From Epiperipatus broadwayi (lineage: Eukaryota; Onychophora; Udeonychophora; Euonychophora; Peripatidae), in NCBI GenBank assembly GCA_028023455.1, contig JAQFVV010000050.1, forward strand, positions 3,784,626 to 3,848,625: 64,000 bases of DNA, given 5' to 3'. The notes beneath the pieces were generated by a model. The model did not search any database. It saw only the letters and a list, made by a program, of their open reading frames with translations, and was not told the DNA's origin. The translations under genes were made by a program, and so were the position numbers. Below, in pieces: positions 25,327 through 38,789 of this stretch; positions within the stretch are counted from its first letter, which is position 1, and each line of letters opens with the position of its first letter.

Positions 25327-26045
25327 ACTGGCGCCCAATGTGGGGCTGATCTTTAATAAACCACATATACCCTGAGTAAATTTCTTTTTTCAAAATGAAA
25401 TATTTTATCTGTTTACATATAGTCGTATACTTTAAATCTTATAAAAGCACTTCCAGAAAGAAATAGCACATATATTAAACACGAGAAAGTATAAATATTT
25501 TTAAACTGTATTTTGTTAAAAAGAAAGTCAAAAGGTTGCATTTGATATGTTTTTTTTGTTAATATATATTTATGCTTTAACGTGTATAGGCGTGCACAGC
25601 CACGGAAGTTTATGATCGAAATGTGGTACCTTACGATGAGTACCGTTGGGAATTTACTTCAGTGTAATCCTTTTTAAGCATTTTAATCAGTCATAAATAA
25701 GTTGGTGGTATTTATAATTGTGCTGCAAATATACACATTTAAACCCATTATTTCTTAAACATATTTATCTCAATGCAACCTTATTTAAATAAATAATTTA
25801 TAAAATTTGCTTGTCATGCTGTGTGTAAAAATAAAATGTATAAAAAAAATAATAATATAACTCTTGTGGGGAGGAGGCGTGAGACGTAAATGGTCCTTAG
25901 GAAAGCGATAGCAAACATGTTTTTTATATATAGTCTTTATATTAACCGGATGTTTTGTAAATGTCTTCGTCAATCGTGTACCGTAATTACTAACCCTAAG
26001 TAAATTTTTTTTTTTTGATCATTTTTTTAAGCAACTTTACTGATA
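25327..26045 (+). mobile_element. Interior region 2, no genes
   Basis: 719 bp, nearly identical to interior 1, including the purine run (25868-25877). No coding capacity. Confidence 0.85.
25329..25347 (+). promoter_or_regulatory. Primer binding site behind LTR 2
   Basis: Identical 19-base tRNA-Lys complement, two bases after the LTR end. Confidence 0.85.
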
Positions 26046-28237
26046 TGTAACGGGCACAGACGTTCGTTACATTGTTTTTTTTTTATATTTATTAAACATG
26101 AAAGTAAATTAAAAAGTTCGCATTTAAAAAGTTTCTTTAAGAATTAAAAATTGAAATTAAATATCATCTTAAACTCGTATATATTAAATCGCACAGATAA
26201 TGAAAAATTATTAAAATAAAACTTTATTAAAGAAAAAGGTATTTTAAAAACAAAAACTTAAAAAGATTTGGAGATAAAATTATATCTTTAAATTTATCTT
26301 TAAATATATCTTTGATTTGGAAAACAGGTTAATTAATCAGAAATGGAAATGATAAATTTAATTAGTCAAATGTAAACCAGCCTTGGGCATTTAAATGTAA
26401 AAACATGGGTCAGATAGGAAAACAATAGAAACAAATAGCCAATGAAAGAAATTCATTGGGAAATCGGACCTCAACGAAAAGAGTCATCACATCGATGACA
26501 TAATGCCAAGTCAATCCTTCGAATACGTATAAAAGGAAAATTTGGAAATTATTAATCAGTGATTGGAAATATGATTATTACGATGTGACAGATAGATGTT
26601 AGTGTGGAGGTGCGGGAGAAGAGATTGAAGGACGCACGTTCAATCCCTTCAGTTGTTATAAAATGGAAAAATTAAACATCGCTTTTCTTATATTCAGAGG
26701 ACCACAGGATCATTGGGAAATTTAACGCTGGATTTCAAACGGCAAGCAACTGTAAAAGATGAACATTTCTAAAACTGTAAGAACTTTCTAAGATATATAC
26801 GAACAATATTAATTTGAAAACACTAAGAACTTTAAATTTTAAACTTTCCTAGTATTTAATTGTTACAAATAGAATCCTATCTGACCAAACTAAATTCTTT
26901 ATTAATAGTGTTATTTGATGTATTTTTTTTCTTATTTATGTAAAATCATTTCCATTTATTTATTTTTTATTCTTTAAGTTTTTATCATGATTTTTTTTGT
27001 TTTTCGTTAAATTAATTATATAAATGTTAAACTTAAGTCGGGCGTGAATGGCTGTATAGATTTGTAAAGTTATTTTAGGGGAAGGTAATCTTAGGTTATT
27101 TGTGTCGTTGTTAGATTGGGTCAATGGATTGGATATATTGATGTAGTTAGTAGATGTCGTCGGAGATTCACTACTGGCAGAATCGCTCCATACGCCACAC
27201 TCTCCCGTTTTGCCTATGGAAGGAATTATAAGACGCAGAGCGCAGTTCCTTTCTATGGAGTTTTTTTTTATTGTTCTTCTCGTTAGATAGAAGTAATATT
27301 CCTGTCTAATGAGAGTCAATATCTTCTCTTAATCTTTTTGGTGCTGCCGTATTCCGTATTACATTGAATACATCGATATATCAGATGGATTGATGCCAGT
27401 TTGACTGCGAATTTTAGCCTAAGGTTAAATAGGGACAGAATATTTTTATTTTCAAATGCAAATCTATGTGGTCTATCCATGCTTGACCCTAAATAAAAAT
27501 GCATTAAATTTAAGTTGTTTATAGACGCTTGCATGGATTGGTTATTGGTTAAGTATGTTTTGGGTTTTCATATTTGATCAAAATATATAGACATTCGATA
27601 AATAATGATACCTTACGGTGAGTATCTAAAATGTATTTATTCGGATGTCTTTTGGGTTATTGGTGACAATGCAAGTATCTTATGGTGAATACTATTGGGT
27701 TACATATAAATTTCCCTCCGCAATTGTCAGTAATCAATAATTTTGTATTTTGATCGTTTATGTTTACTTTGAAATGTTTTTGACTGTGAAATCTATGTAA
27801 CCGATCTATAGTCAACATTATAAACAAGCTTTCATAAATTTGTATGTGCGAACTTAATTAAAATGTAAAATTATAATATAATAGTAATTAAATGTAAATT
27901 AAAGCAAAGTTAAAAATAATGTTAAATGTTAAAATGTAAACTGATACTAAAACAATTTTAAATCTTATATATATATGTGCGTAAATAAATTTTTGTTTGT
28001 TAATTACTGGCAGTGGCTTATTTTATTCCTCTTATATATATATTCTTATATTATTTTTTAAATCTCTGCTATTCCACAGAGCTAGTGACATGGGCTAACG
28101 ACCGGAACCAAAATATTTAAAAAAAATTTTTTTTTGACTTACGTATCTGCCTACTTTATAAATTTTTCTAGGTTCAAATGCCTAGATGGCGCCCCGTAGT
28201 GCAGATTACGTTAAGTCTTATTCTCCGGATCGTTACA
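26046..28237 (+). repeat. LTR 3
   Basis: 2,192 bp. It ends the array, with TA repeats instead of a primer binding site behind it. It differs from LTRs 1 and 2 at more sites than they differ from each other (for example in the blocks near 26580-26720 and 27060-27190). Confidence 0.92.
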
Positions 28238-29893
<1,656 letters not shown>

Positions 29894-30159
29894 TATACTT
29901 GTATTTCAAATTATGAATTAGTTGATTATGGGGTATGTAAATCGACTTGTCATTTTCGATTGATGTTGTTTACTCAATTTTGAAATTAAGTCAGTTTGGT
30001 TGAAAATGATTATGAATATAATTGAAAGTACTACTAGTGAACAAAATTTACACTGGAATTTATTTTGTTAGTTACTGTTATTTGAAATATAATTACAGAT
30101 TACTAAAATATTTTTATTAGCATTTATTTATTATATTTTTGTGATATATTTACATATAT

Positions 30160-30875
30160 AATAATAAAAATAATAAATATAATAGTAATTAACTATAATA
30201 TGCAGTCATTTCATCTGCAGAAGTACTTTTGGCTAATTCTTTAACCTGCATCAACTGCCATTATACTCAAAAATAAAACTGGAAGCAAAGTTCATCAACT
30301 CAAATCCCATGAATCCTAAATTTTAATGTTAGCATCTTTCCTATTAAATTCATTTTATTTCTATTTATTAAAATTTCCTCCTTAATTTTTTTTATTAGGG
30401 TTTCTCACTTCATAAAGAATCTTAATACTTTCACTATCAAACTTAAATTTATATTTCAACGTTCTTTCATGATCCAATAAAACTTATAATTATTTAATGA
30501 CTGCTTCAGTTTTCTTGGATCATGAAAAAACATGTAAATATAAAATTAAATTTGATATTGAATGTGTTAAGATTCTTCATGAAGAGAAAAATTATAATAA
30601 AAGAAAAATTAAGGAGGCAATTTTAATAAATAGAAATAAAATGAATATAATTAATAGACAAGCTGCTAATGTTAAAATTTGGGATTCATGGGATTTGTGT
30701 TGATGTCGTTTGCTTCCATTTTGTTTTTTGAATTTAGCGGCAGTTGAGGCAGGTTAAGGAATTAACTGAAAGTACTTCTGCAGATTGAAAGACTGTTTAT
30801 GATAATTAGTTAACATTATATTTATTTTTTTATTGTTTTTATAATAGGTTTTTAATTAATGGATATTATTTCTGC
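30160..30875. mobile_element. PLE 3'-end relic, head-to-head
   Basis: Left part (about 30160-30485): the last codons and 3' region of a Penelope-like element on the minus strand. Right part (about 30490-30875): the same end on the plus strand. Both include the conserved 3' untranslated phrases found at 59.4 and 62.9 kb (AGAAGTACTT, GCAGTTGAGGCAGG, TTTTTGAATTTA). The layout equals that of the larger PLE pair at 59-64 kb, but the sequences are clearly older. Confidence 0.8.
30497..30703 (+). pseudogene. C-terminal fragment of PLE GIY-YIG endonuclease
   Basis: 68 codons ending in a stop. The translation (SVFLDHEKTCKYKIKFDIE, then KILHEEKNYNKRKIKEAIL, INRNKMNIINRQAANVKIWD) aligns without gaps to the last ~68 residues of the 59.5-61.9 kb PLE protein. 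It lacks the reverse transcriptase and the GIY-YIG signature itself. It is a remnant, not a gene. Confidence 0.85.
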
Positions 30876-30916
30876 TATAAGCTAATATGTATACTCTTTA
30901 TGTATATATTTGATTT

Positions 30917-30917
30917 A

Positions 30918-30963
<46 letters not shown>
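30917..30963. repeat. (TA)n(TG)n microsatellite
   Basis: TA dinucleotides followed by TG dinucleotides. Confidence 0.95.
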
Positions 30964-30966
<3 letters not shown>

Positions 30967-31158
30967 ATAAATCAGTAAACAATTTAAAATATAAGGACAT
31001 TTTTTGGTGAAAATTCTTAAACCTTTTTTAATTTGACAAGATGATTTTTTTTTAAATGCTTAACAAATTCACATGGGTAATGAACTTTATTAAATATGGA
31101 TGATTTTCATTTGAATCTTAATGTTAAAAATAAATATTTGAAATTTCTTCCAACCAGA

Positions 31159-31840
31159 GATCTGGATTTAAGAAACTAGATTATTTAGAAAATATGTTAG
31201 TGTCATATAGTATAATCAGATACTTATTTCAAATGTGCCAAAATTGACTAAATTATATTGAATCTAAATTTATTAAACCTCAATTTTAAAATTTTAGTCT
31301 AATTTAAAACAAGATTTTAATAAAAAAAATGTATATACCAATCTTTTGCAAACATTACTGAAAACATATTGAAGTGCTAAAAATGCCTTCTAAATTTGTT
31401 GACAGATTTGTAAATGTTTTCTTCCCAATGGTCCAGATTTAAGTAACTAAGTAATCTATTTAAAATATTTTAGTATCATATAGCATAGGCAGTGATTGAT
31501 ATCAAAATACCAAATTTGACCAAATGATGTTGAATCTAAATGTATTAAACCCAGTCTTAAAATTTTATTCGACCTTAAATCAAGTTTTGAATTAAAATTT
31601 AATAACCCTATACTCTCTTAGGTGCATTACTGAAAACATATTCAAGTGCTAAGAATGATATTTAAATTTGATATTTAATATTTAAAATTTTCTCTATCCA
31701 TTTTTATCCAGATAGATGAAACTAGGTCATTTATCTAAAATATTTTATTGTCATATTTTATTACCACCTAATTTGAACAAACATTATTGAATTTAAATAT
31801 ATTATGTGTTGAATTTGAAAATTTATTGTAGCTTAAATAA
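31159..31840. repeat. Degenerate ~273-bp tandem repeat, about 2.5 units
   Basis: The block CCAGATTTAAGTAACTA...AAAATATTTTAGTATCATAT recurs near 31159, 31431 and 31706. A second block, TTACTGAAAACATATTGAAG, recurs near 31356 and 31626. Identity is moderate. It is non-coding. Confidence 0.65.
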
Positions 31841-34800
31841 GTATTTCCAAACACATAAACAGATTATGACTTGAATAAAAGTATTTAAAATGTTTATAAT
31901 TTTTTTTATCAAATTGATCAAAAAATAACAAAGGAAATTAAAGTTATCTGACAGAAAAAAGTATTATTTGTTATAAATAAAAAAATTAAAGTCACATGGT
32001 CTTTTGTTTTTTACGCAGTGCCATTTCTTGATAAAAAAATGTAACTAAAATTTAAAGTTTTCTTAATGTTTATAAAAATTACAAATTAAATAAAAATGTA
32101 ATAAATATAAATATTATAAAATCTAATTTTCTTTTTCATAAGATTTTGAAAGTAAAGGTTATTCAAGTTATGGGTAATCACCTTCATTTATGATATTTTG
32201 CTATACAACATCTACAATCATGAGTGATTAACTGAGTCTATCGATTGAAATACTTAAACATTATGTGGATAATAAATATTATGAAATATGCATTTAATCA
32301 AAAGCAAAGAAAGTAATACCATATACAAAATTGACTGTGTGTGTTGAAAATCATATAGTAGGCTCTAAGTCTATTTCAAAATAAGATTAATCGAACACAA
32401 ACTCATGTATAGGATACAAAAGCAAAATAAAATATCATAGCTACAATTTTTAGTGTTTAAATAGAATAAGTAAATAAAGATATCAATTTTTATTTTCTAT
32501 GTTTATTCCTTTCATCTAGTATAGTCTTTAGCACTCAATTCCAGATAGTAATGTTTAATAAATCTTGTATTCACTTACTTATTTTCCTATCTATATTTCC
32601 ATAGTTTATGCTTTTTATTAATGAGAAATCAAGGTCTAGTATATTTGAAGTTTTAAGAAGATTTAATATATATGTTCACAAGATTAAATTAAAAAACAGA
32701 ATTGGAAGAGGTGGAATAGTATTCCCTATTACAACACATTGCCTAATTTGTAATCATGGCAAGATTTGTTAGTTTTATGTCAACTTTAGCTAAAAAAATA
32801 AAATACCTGACTGAAAACAATGATCTTAAATTGATATCATATTTATATAATTATACAAGCATGTTGGCTTACATCAAAAAACTTTATTACAGTAGCTTGA
32901 TAGTAAAACAAGGTGTCAAAGATGGTTTCAGGAAGAAAGAGATGCATTAAGCACTCTAGATTCAGATCAAACATTTCTCTGAAAAATGACATAAGCTAAA
33001 AATATTAACATGGAGCTACAAATAGATTAGAACTGGATGAAGATTTATTAAAGGCTAATATCTGGCCTCTATTGATTGTGAAATATTGCCCTAGGTGGCA
33101 GAACTGAAATAGGAAAAATAGAATTCGCTACTAAAAGCATTATGTAAGATAATCTGAAATGATGTTTCATTTGTTTAACCTTTTGACCGCTGATTATATT
33201 ATTGGCCCGAGTGAGTTAAAAATCAAAACTTTTAATTGGCCAAGACAAAGTCAATTGTCAAAATATATTCACTTTTTAATATCATATTCACTTTAGATTC
33301 GTTTGTAAAAAGTATATTAATAATTTGTCAGGTTATGAAAGTGAACGAAAGTACTTTCAAAAATAAATTTCTATTTGTTTATTGTGGAAATATTTTATAG
33401 TGGCAAATTTAAAAAGGCAAATGTAATAACAAATTAAAAAGAGTTGCTGATGTAAATTTTTTTTTTCAGTTTTACGTTACGAAAAAGTAAATATTTTTTT
33501 TGCTAAAATCTTAAATATTTTTACTAAAATCTTAAATTTTTTTTTAAAATTTTTTTGGTTTTAGCATTATTTTCTTATATATTCATAATTTCTTAAAAAA
33601 ATACTTTTATAATTGTCTAAAAACATTTATTTATCATTTTTGAATTGAAAATCTTAGTGTTCTTCTTTGATTAGGCAGTTTCTTTGTCCTTGCCAGCCAA
33701 TCAGAATGTCTTTGATGGTTGAGAGCCAATCACCGACAAGCTTTCTTCTTTGTTTAGATTCACAGGTACTTTTATTGATTTTTTACTTGTAAAATAATTC
33801 AAGAGAGGGCAGAATCTTACAAAACTTTTAAAAATCTAACTAATGACTATAAAATGGCTATCCTAGCATTAAAAATAACAGAATTAGAGTGACATCAATT
33901 GTCAACAAAAGGTCTTGTAAGCATCATCAGAAGAGTTAATATGTCTGCAGTTTTTCATTGGTTTAAATATGTCTGCAGTTATTTTTTAACAACTTTTTAT
34001 TTCTGTTTATTTGCTAACAAAATAAAAATGATTTCACTTTTTTTTTTATTTTAGCAGTTTATTAGAAACATAATTTAAAATCCAAATATAATCTAAAATT
34101 AAAATTATTAATTTTAAAAATAAATAAGAAGGATTAACGAAGTGAAGCTAATAGTTCATAAATAACATTCCATTATTGGCAACATAAAAGGTATTTGACA
34201 AGAGACAGGTTTTGTGTGGCATCATATATATATATATATATATTATGTCAATAATTTCTGTGTAAAAGCTATCTCACTAAAATAAAACTACAATGTAAAC
34301 ATTACACAATTAAAAAGAAATAAATATTAATTATTTTGCAAAAAAAATAATTAAGTAAAGAAATTAGACTGTAAAGTCTTGTACAATCTAATAAAAGCAA
34401 TGTTGGACATGAAATCTAATGTTTTCATTTTGTTTGAAGAGATTACTATTTTTATTTACTCTATAATTTTTGTTCTTGCTCATACAAATACTGATATCAA
34501 TGGAATAGAAGTATAACTTAAAATCTAAATTTTGAATAAATATAAAAATAACTTTTAGCATCTTCTTGAATCATGTTTACCATTAGCAAGTGGTAATGAT
34601 GAAAATAGCACTACTACAAACTTTGTGTGCAACTTTGGGTTCAATTCTATGGCAATGTTAATTTAATAAAGAGTTTTAACTGTAATTTCTAAAATAACAA
34701 ATGATATTGAACTATTCTATGTGGTCAACAGAATGCAAAGTATAATATTTTTTTTCACTCATCCAAAACAGCCAACAGTTTCGATCGTCCAACAGTTTTC

Positions 34801-34850
34801 CTTGGATCTAAAAAATACATAAGACAATTATTACAAAAAAAATCAAGTCA
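31841..34850. other. AT-rich intergenic sequence
   Basis: No supported gene. The 64-codon frame at 32756-32950 has no recognisable motif. A short TA tract lies near 34228. Confidence 0.45.
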
Positions 34851-34859
34851 GATGTCACA

Positions 34860-35310
34860 TGACCTAAATTAATAAACTTGTATTTACAAATGTTATATAT
34901 AGAGCTCACAAAATAAGCTCTTAACAAGCTTTGCAGAATATCCCCAACCACAGTCCGGTTTCTGCTACTGGCATCCTCAAGCTTTGGCAATTTTATATTT
35001 CTGAAGCTATTAATATATGGTGTATCTAAACTTATTTTAGTCCTATATGGCTATTTAAGATAGATAGCTGGATTGGAAGACATATGGATGGATGTCTGAA
35101 AAATTCAGATTTTCAACTTAATAGTTATACATTAGATAAAGTGCTGGGCTTGTCTTGGTATTTTCAATCTAATGCTTGAATACCTTAGCACCTCACTGAG
35201 GATGCCAGTAGCAGAAATTGGTCCAGGGTTGGGGATATTCTGCAAAGTTTGTTAAGAGCTTATTTTGCAAGCTCTATATAATACATAATACATATAAGTT
35301 GCATTTTTAT
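34860..35310. mobile_element. Hammerhead family C element, head-to-head
   Basis: About 34860-34990 is a minus-strand partial copy and about 35038-35310 a plus-strand copy. They share GATGCCAGTAGCAGAAA, GGTTGGGGATATTCTGCAAAG and TTGTTAAGAGCTTATTTT in inverted orientation, with 3' ends outward. The plus copy is the same family as 49.48-49.79 kb (CAGTCCCATATAGCTATTTAAG there; AGTCCTATATGGCTATTTAAG here). Confidence 0.65.
35190..35229 (+). ncRNA. Hammerhead-like motif, family C, stem I damaged
   Basis: Core CTGAGGA, stem II TGC/GCA with loop CAGTA, GAAA, then ATTGGTC with a possible two-pair stem III and GTC triplet. The strand after the cleavage site reads CAGGGT and pairs poorly with ACCTCA, so activity is doubtful. 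Confidence 0.45.
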
Positions 35311-35559
35311 AACAAAATTATAAAATACGACACCAACTGTTTATACCTATTAAGATATATAAAAAAATAATTTACATAATTTAATTTGAATCTCATTCTT
35401 ATGTTACATGAGAGCAAAATGCCTATTTTAATTAAATGTGTTTAACATTAAATTTAATCAACATTAAAGGCTTCATATTCAAGTCGCATCCTACATGTTA
35501 TTTTCAATTTAGCTTTAATTTGTTCAATAAATATGTGTATGACTTTATTCCTTTATTGT

Positions 35560-36035
35560 TCAGGAGTTCATAAGGTGTTTTGAGTGCTAGAATAAATTTT
35601 GGGATTTCATGATCCTATATTAGAAATCCTACTGACTGTGACTAGCCAAGCAGATCAAAATTGCTTGGGAGTTCATAAGAAGTTTGAGTCCTTTAGAACT
35701 GTGAACACCAGAATCAATTCTGGGACCTTCTGATCCCAACTTAGACACTCTTCAAACTGTGCCAAAGTATGTGGGGCAAAACATGTTAACAACGTTATTG
35801 CTTGGAAGGTTCATAAGATATTCAAGCACCCTAGAACTGCAATCCGCAGAATCAATTCCACTTCAGTATCAATACTGGCACTTCCAGGACCCAAGTTATA
35901 CACTTTTCTTTGGGAGTTCATAAAAAGTTTGGGCCCTTTATAAAAAGTTTGAGTGCTTCAGAACTGCAAATGCCAGAATCAATCCCGAGACCTCACATTT
36001 CCAAGTTGGACTCCACCAACTGCATCAAACTGTAT
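35560..36035. repeat. Degenerate tandem repeat, about four units
   Basis: The phrase GGGAGTTCATAAGAAGTTTG, followed by TTTAGAACTG and CCAGAATCAATTCTGGGACC, recurs with variation near 35565, 35670, 35805 and 35910 (spacing about 105-135 bp). It is non-coding. Confidence 0.6.
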
Positions 36036-36064
36036 AAGACAAAAAAATAATAAAATTAAACAAG

Positions 36065-36400
36065 GCAAAACTCTCCATACAGTAATGCCATCCTGTGCCA
36101 AACAGAGTAATCATTGAATTGCCAGATGGCTTGTGCATAAAATCCCTATCTACTCTTCCAATATCCCCAGACTACTTTCTGGCTTGTGGCCTTCATTAGT
36201 GAGAAGCTTTGGATCTGAGAGCCCTGCACCTAGATCTTAGGATCTAATTCAAGCCTCCATCATCCACCTTTTATCTGTACTTAGCTACAAAACTATAATA
36301 TTTTCAACTTAAGTTCAAAAGCTAATATAGTCATATGGGTTTAATAACAATTATGTGCTAATATAAGAGATGGTGATCATGTGATGTTTAGTGGTTTAAA
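36065..36400. mobile_element. Hammerhead family A copy, mostly minus strand
   Basis: The minus-strand copy includes the GAGAGTTTTGCC end, the ribozyme region and the AGATCCTAAGATCTAGGTGC block. A short plus-oriented family 3' end (ACAATTATGTGCTA...GATCATGTGATGTTTAGTGG) follows at about 36348-36400. Internal deletions relative to the 54.6-kb copy. Confidence 0.7.
36164..36205 (-). ncRNA. Hammerhead motif, family A, core mutated
   Basis: Core reads CTAATGA instead of CTGATGA, so the essential G5 is lost. GAAA and the GTC triplet remain, but stem III reads AGTAGT. Predicted inactive. Confidence 0.6.
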
Positions 36401-37178
36401 ATAAATGTTCTAATGCTAAAAAAGACAAACACTATTTACTAGCAGAAAATGATTTATTTTATTTACAAATTGCTAATTTAAAGATAGCCTATAGGGAGAA
36501 TATTTTGCAAATACGGGATTTTGAAAAACAACATACAACTTTCTACAGCTCAAACAGTGCGTGAATGACTTGCTTAGTAGTAACAAAAGTTTAACTTTTT
36601 AATATAATTCTGCAAAAACTTTTTATGTATTTCAAATTATTAATTAGCCATACTTGTTTATCTCTATAAAGACTTTTAACTTTAATTGTAATTTAACTAA
36701 CAATACAGCGACATTCTTTAATACCTTTAGCATGATCTAAATATAATTTTAATATATCAAAGTATCAGATACAAGCTTATTTTATATTACAGTATTAAAG
36801 ATTTTTAAAATATTTATTAACTATAAATATAAAAAGAGGATTTTTTTTTTATAAAAAAAGTCATATAAATTTACTTTGAATACTAAGCTAAAAATGGCAA
36901 AGGAACAACAAATACAGTATAAAGTATTTCTTCAATGCATTTTTATTGTTCTCGAATATTAATCATAATAAATGGGTTTCTAAATGTTAAAAGTATTTTT
37001 GCAAATGTTCATAATCGCCTTTTAATCATTGTCTTTCTTTGTGCTTTTCGTTTATTTATTTTTTTATAGCTCTATAATAAAACGTGTTATTTTATTTTTA
37101 AAAAAGTAGTAATCCATTATAATGCTTTTATAATGTAATAGTTGAATCTTCATTAAAAATTATCAAGAAAAAATTCTT
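36401..37178. other. AT-rich intergenic sequence
   Basis: Nothing supported. Confidence 0.5.
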
Positions 37179-37275
37179 GCATTGATGGTCGAGAGGTCAG
37201 CGCGACTACCTTGCACTTGCAGGCAGTTGCCTGGGTTGCGGGTTCGCGTCCCGACCGATGCTATGACACTTAAAA
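37179..37275 (+). pseudogene. tRNA-like retroposon with A-rich tail
   Basis: 37179-37261 folds partly as a tRNA: acceptor strands GCATTGA and CCGATGC (one mismatch), an A-box-like TGGTCGAGAGG, and a B-box-like GGTTCGCGTCC within the arm GCGGG/CCCGA. The anticodon stem has mismatches and the D arm is irregular, so it is unlikely to be a working tRNA. It continues CTATGACAC and then an A-rich tail. A second copy lies on the minus strand at 49.9 kb with the same CTATGAC continuation. This points to a tRNA-derived SINE family. Confidence 0.6.
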
Positions 37276-37392
37276 AAAAAAAATTAAAAAAAAATTTAAA
37301 TGAACTTATATAATTTATAGTTCTCTACTTTTTATTCGCATTTATACTTTTATTTCTGTCCGGGGAGTCATCTATTTATTGTAACAGCATGC

Positions 37393-37740
37393 AGTATATA
37401 CAAGCGCTTTAGCACGCTGGGTGAAGAAGCTGTTAGTGATAACAAAAACAATCAAAGTAAATTAATGCAGGCCTAGCGCTTTCGAGGTTTTTCCTCTCAT
37501 ATTCATGGCCAAAATAGATTTTAAATCGTTCTTGTGATATTGATAAATGATAATGAATTTAAATGCGTATGCAAATTAACTTGTTCATTTTCTTGAGATA
37601 GCGAAACATGTGTCACGTCTATTGATCGCCTTGTTATCATTGATGATAAAATACGCTTCTTTAATCTTTCTTTTACAGTCGTTTGCTGCAGCGCACACAC
37701 TACCTCGGGCACCCAGCGTGTTAAAGCGCTTGTATATACT
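37393..37740. repeat. Inverted-repeat element, 31-bp arms
   Basis: Left arm 37393-37423 (AGTATATACAAGCGCTTTAG...) is the inverted complement of right arm 37710-37740 with one or two mismatches. The ~286-bp interior includes GATAGCGAAACATGTGTC and TGTTATCATTGATGATAA. It is non-coding, and overlapping short frames on both strands are chance. Superfamily not recognised. Confidence 0.6.
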
Positions 37741-38780
37741 ATTACGTTTACTGGAGAAGTCTACTAAATTATTTTTAAAAAAGCATATATATAGTCTTAG
37801 TTGAAAGGCAGGTTTATATGTATTAAAAAAAATTTTTTTTTTAAAATAATACAAGACATTCTTTATATTTATGGACAATTTTATTTTTTAAAATGCTTTA
37901 TTAATATATACGACTATATAGTAAAGTTTCCATATTCTGTCATTCTAAATATATCTTTTTCAACAATTATCGACTGTTGCATCAACATCTGTCCAAATTC
38001 AATGCAGTTTAACTGATCCATAGTTTATATTCTTAATATCATACCAATGAACTTTTTTATTTAATTTATCTATCTCATATAATGTCTCTTTCTGGGTCTT
38101 TTTCAATCCTTTGGAATCCTGTGTAAAAGATTTAGAAGTCTATCGAATATCACCTCTTCAGCACAACACCTTCTTATTGTCATAATTTTTCCAACAATGT
38201 TGTTGATACCTGTATGGTTCGGCTATGTATTTTGGATTTTGATTTTTATTACACCTAGTGTCTCTGGATTGGATTGGATATCAGGGCATTGGTCCTGTGC
38301 AACCCAGAATATTCTCAGGTTTGAGATAGTGGAATGGTCTTCAGATATGGTGACTAGCTACAAATATGCAATGCAAATGCAAATAAGCAGTGGCTAACAA
38401 TACAAAAGCACTAGCTATATATAGGTTAATGTGTAATACAAGTCAACACTATAATGGTTAATGACTCAATATAGTGGATGATCATTATAATTGACAGCAA
38501 TGAAGAGGAAAGCAGTTAATGGGTAATCATTTTATGAGAAATGGGTAGGAGATTAAGACTCTAAATGAACGTTACTTCTGTGCAAAAAAGCCAAAGAAAA
38601 CCTCTTTGCCTTATAATTCCCTTGCTTTTTTTATTTTAAGAATGAATAAAAAATTGATTTACATTGGTGTTATGATCTTAGCTAAGGAATGGTTTGGTAT
38701 CTTATCAAACAGGAGTAAAGATGAGGTTACTCAGCTCATAAAACCCATGAAATCTTCAGAAAAGTAGTTTATTGAAAGAA
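37741..38780. other. AT-rich intergenic sequence
   Basis: No supported gene. The 66-codon frame at 38197-38397 begins with a hydrophobic stretch but has no other support. Confidence 0.45.
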
Positions 38781-38789
38781 GACGCATTA

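Larger units (their letters stand above)
20224..28237 (+). mobile_element. LTR-interior-LTR-interior-LTR array of a gene-less LTR element
   Basis: Three near-identical ~2.19-kb LTRs are separated by two near-identical ~0.72-kb interiors (period 2,909-2,913 bp). Each LTR starts TGTAAC and ends GTTACA. Directly after LTRs 1 and 2 comes a tRNA-Lys primer binding site. The interiors encode nothing recognisable, so the element is non-autonomous and depends on proteins from elsewhere. The outer ends abut TA repeats; ATAT on both sides could be a 4-bp duplication. The double-interior structure implies unequal recombination between LTRs or template switching during reverse transcription. Confidence 0.9.

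Noticed and set aside
21491-27534. 72-codon minus-strand frame repeated in all three LTRs (also a 63-codon plus frame)
   Set aside because: It recurs only because the LTRs are near-identical DNA. There is no motif, no comparable frame in the diverged solo LTR, and other LTR regions are equally conserved.
35560-36035. CRISPR-like array
   Set aside because: The repeats are long, degenerate and unevenly spaced, without unique spacers, and the genome is animal.
37179-37261. Functional tRNA gene
   Set aside because: Mismatches in the acceptor and anticodon stems, an irregular D arm, and an A-rich tail shared with a second dispersed copy fit a retroposon better.
38197-38397. Small secreted or membrane protein (66 codons)
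   Set aside because: Hydrophobic start only. No neighbours, motif or repeat support, and AT-rich DNA gives such frames by chance.
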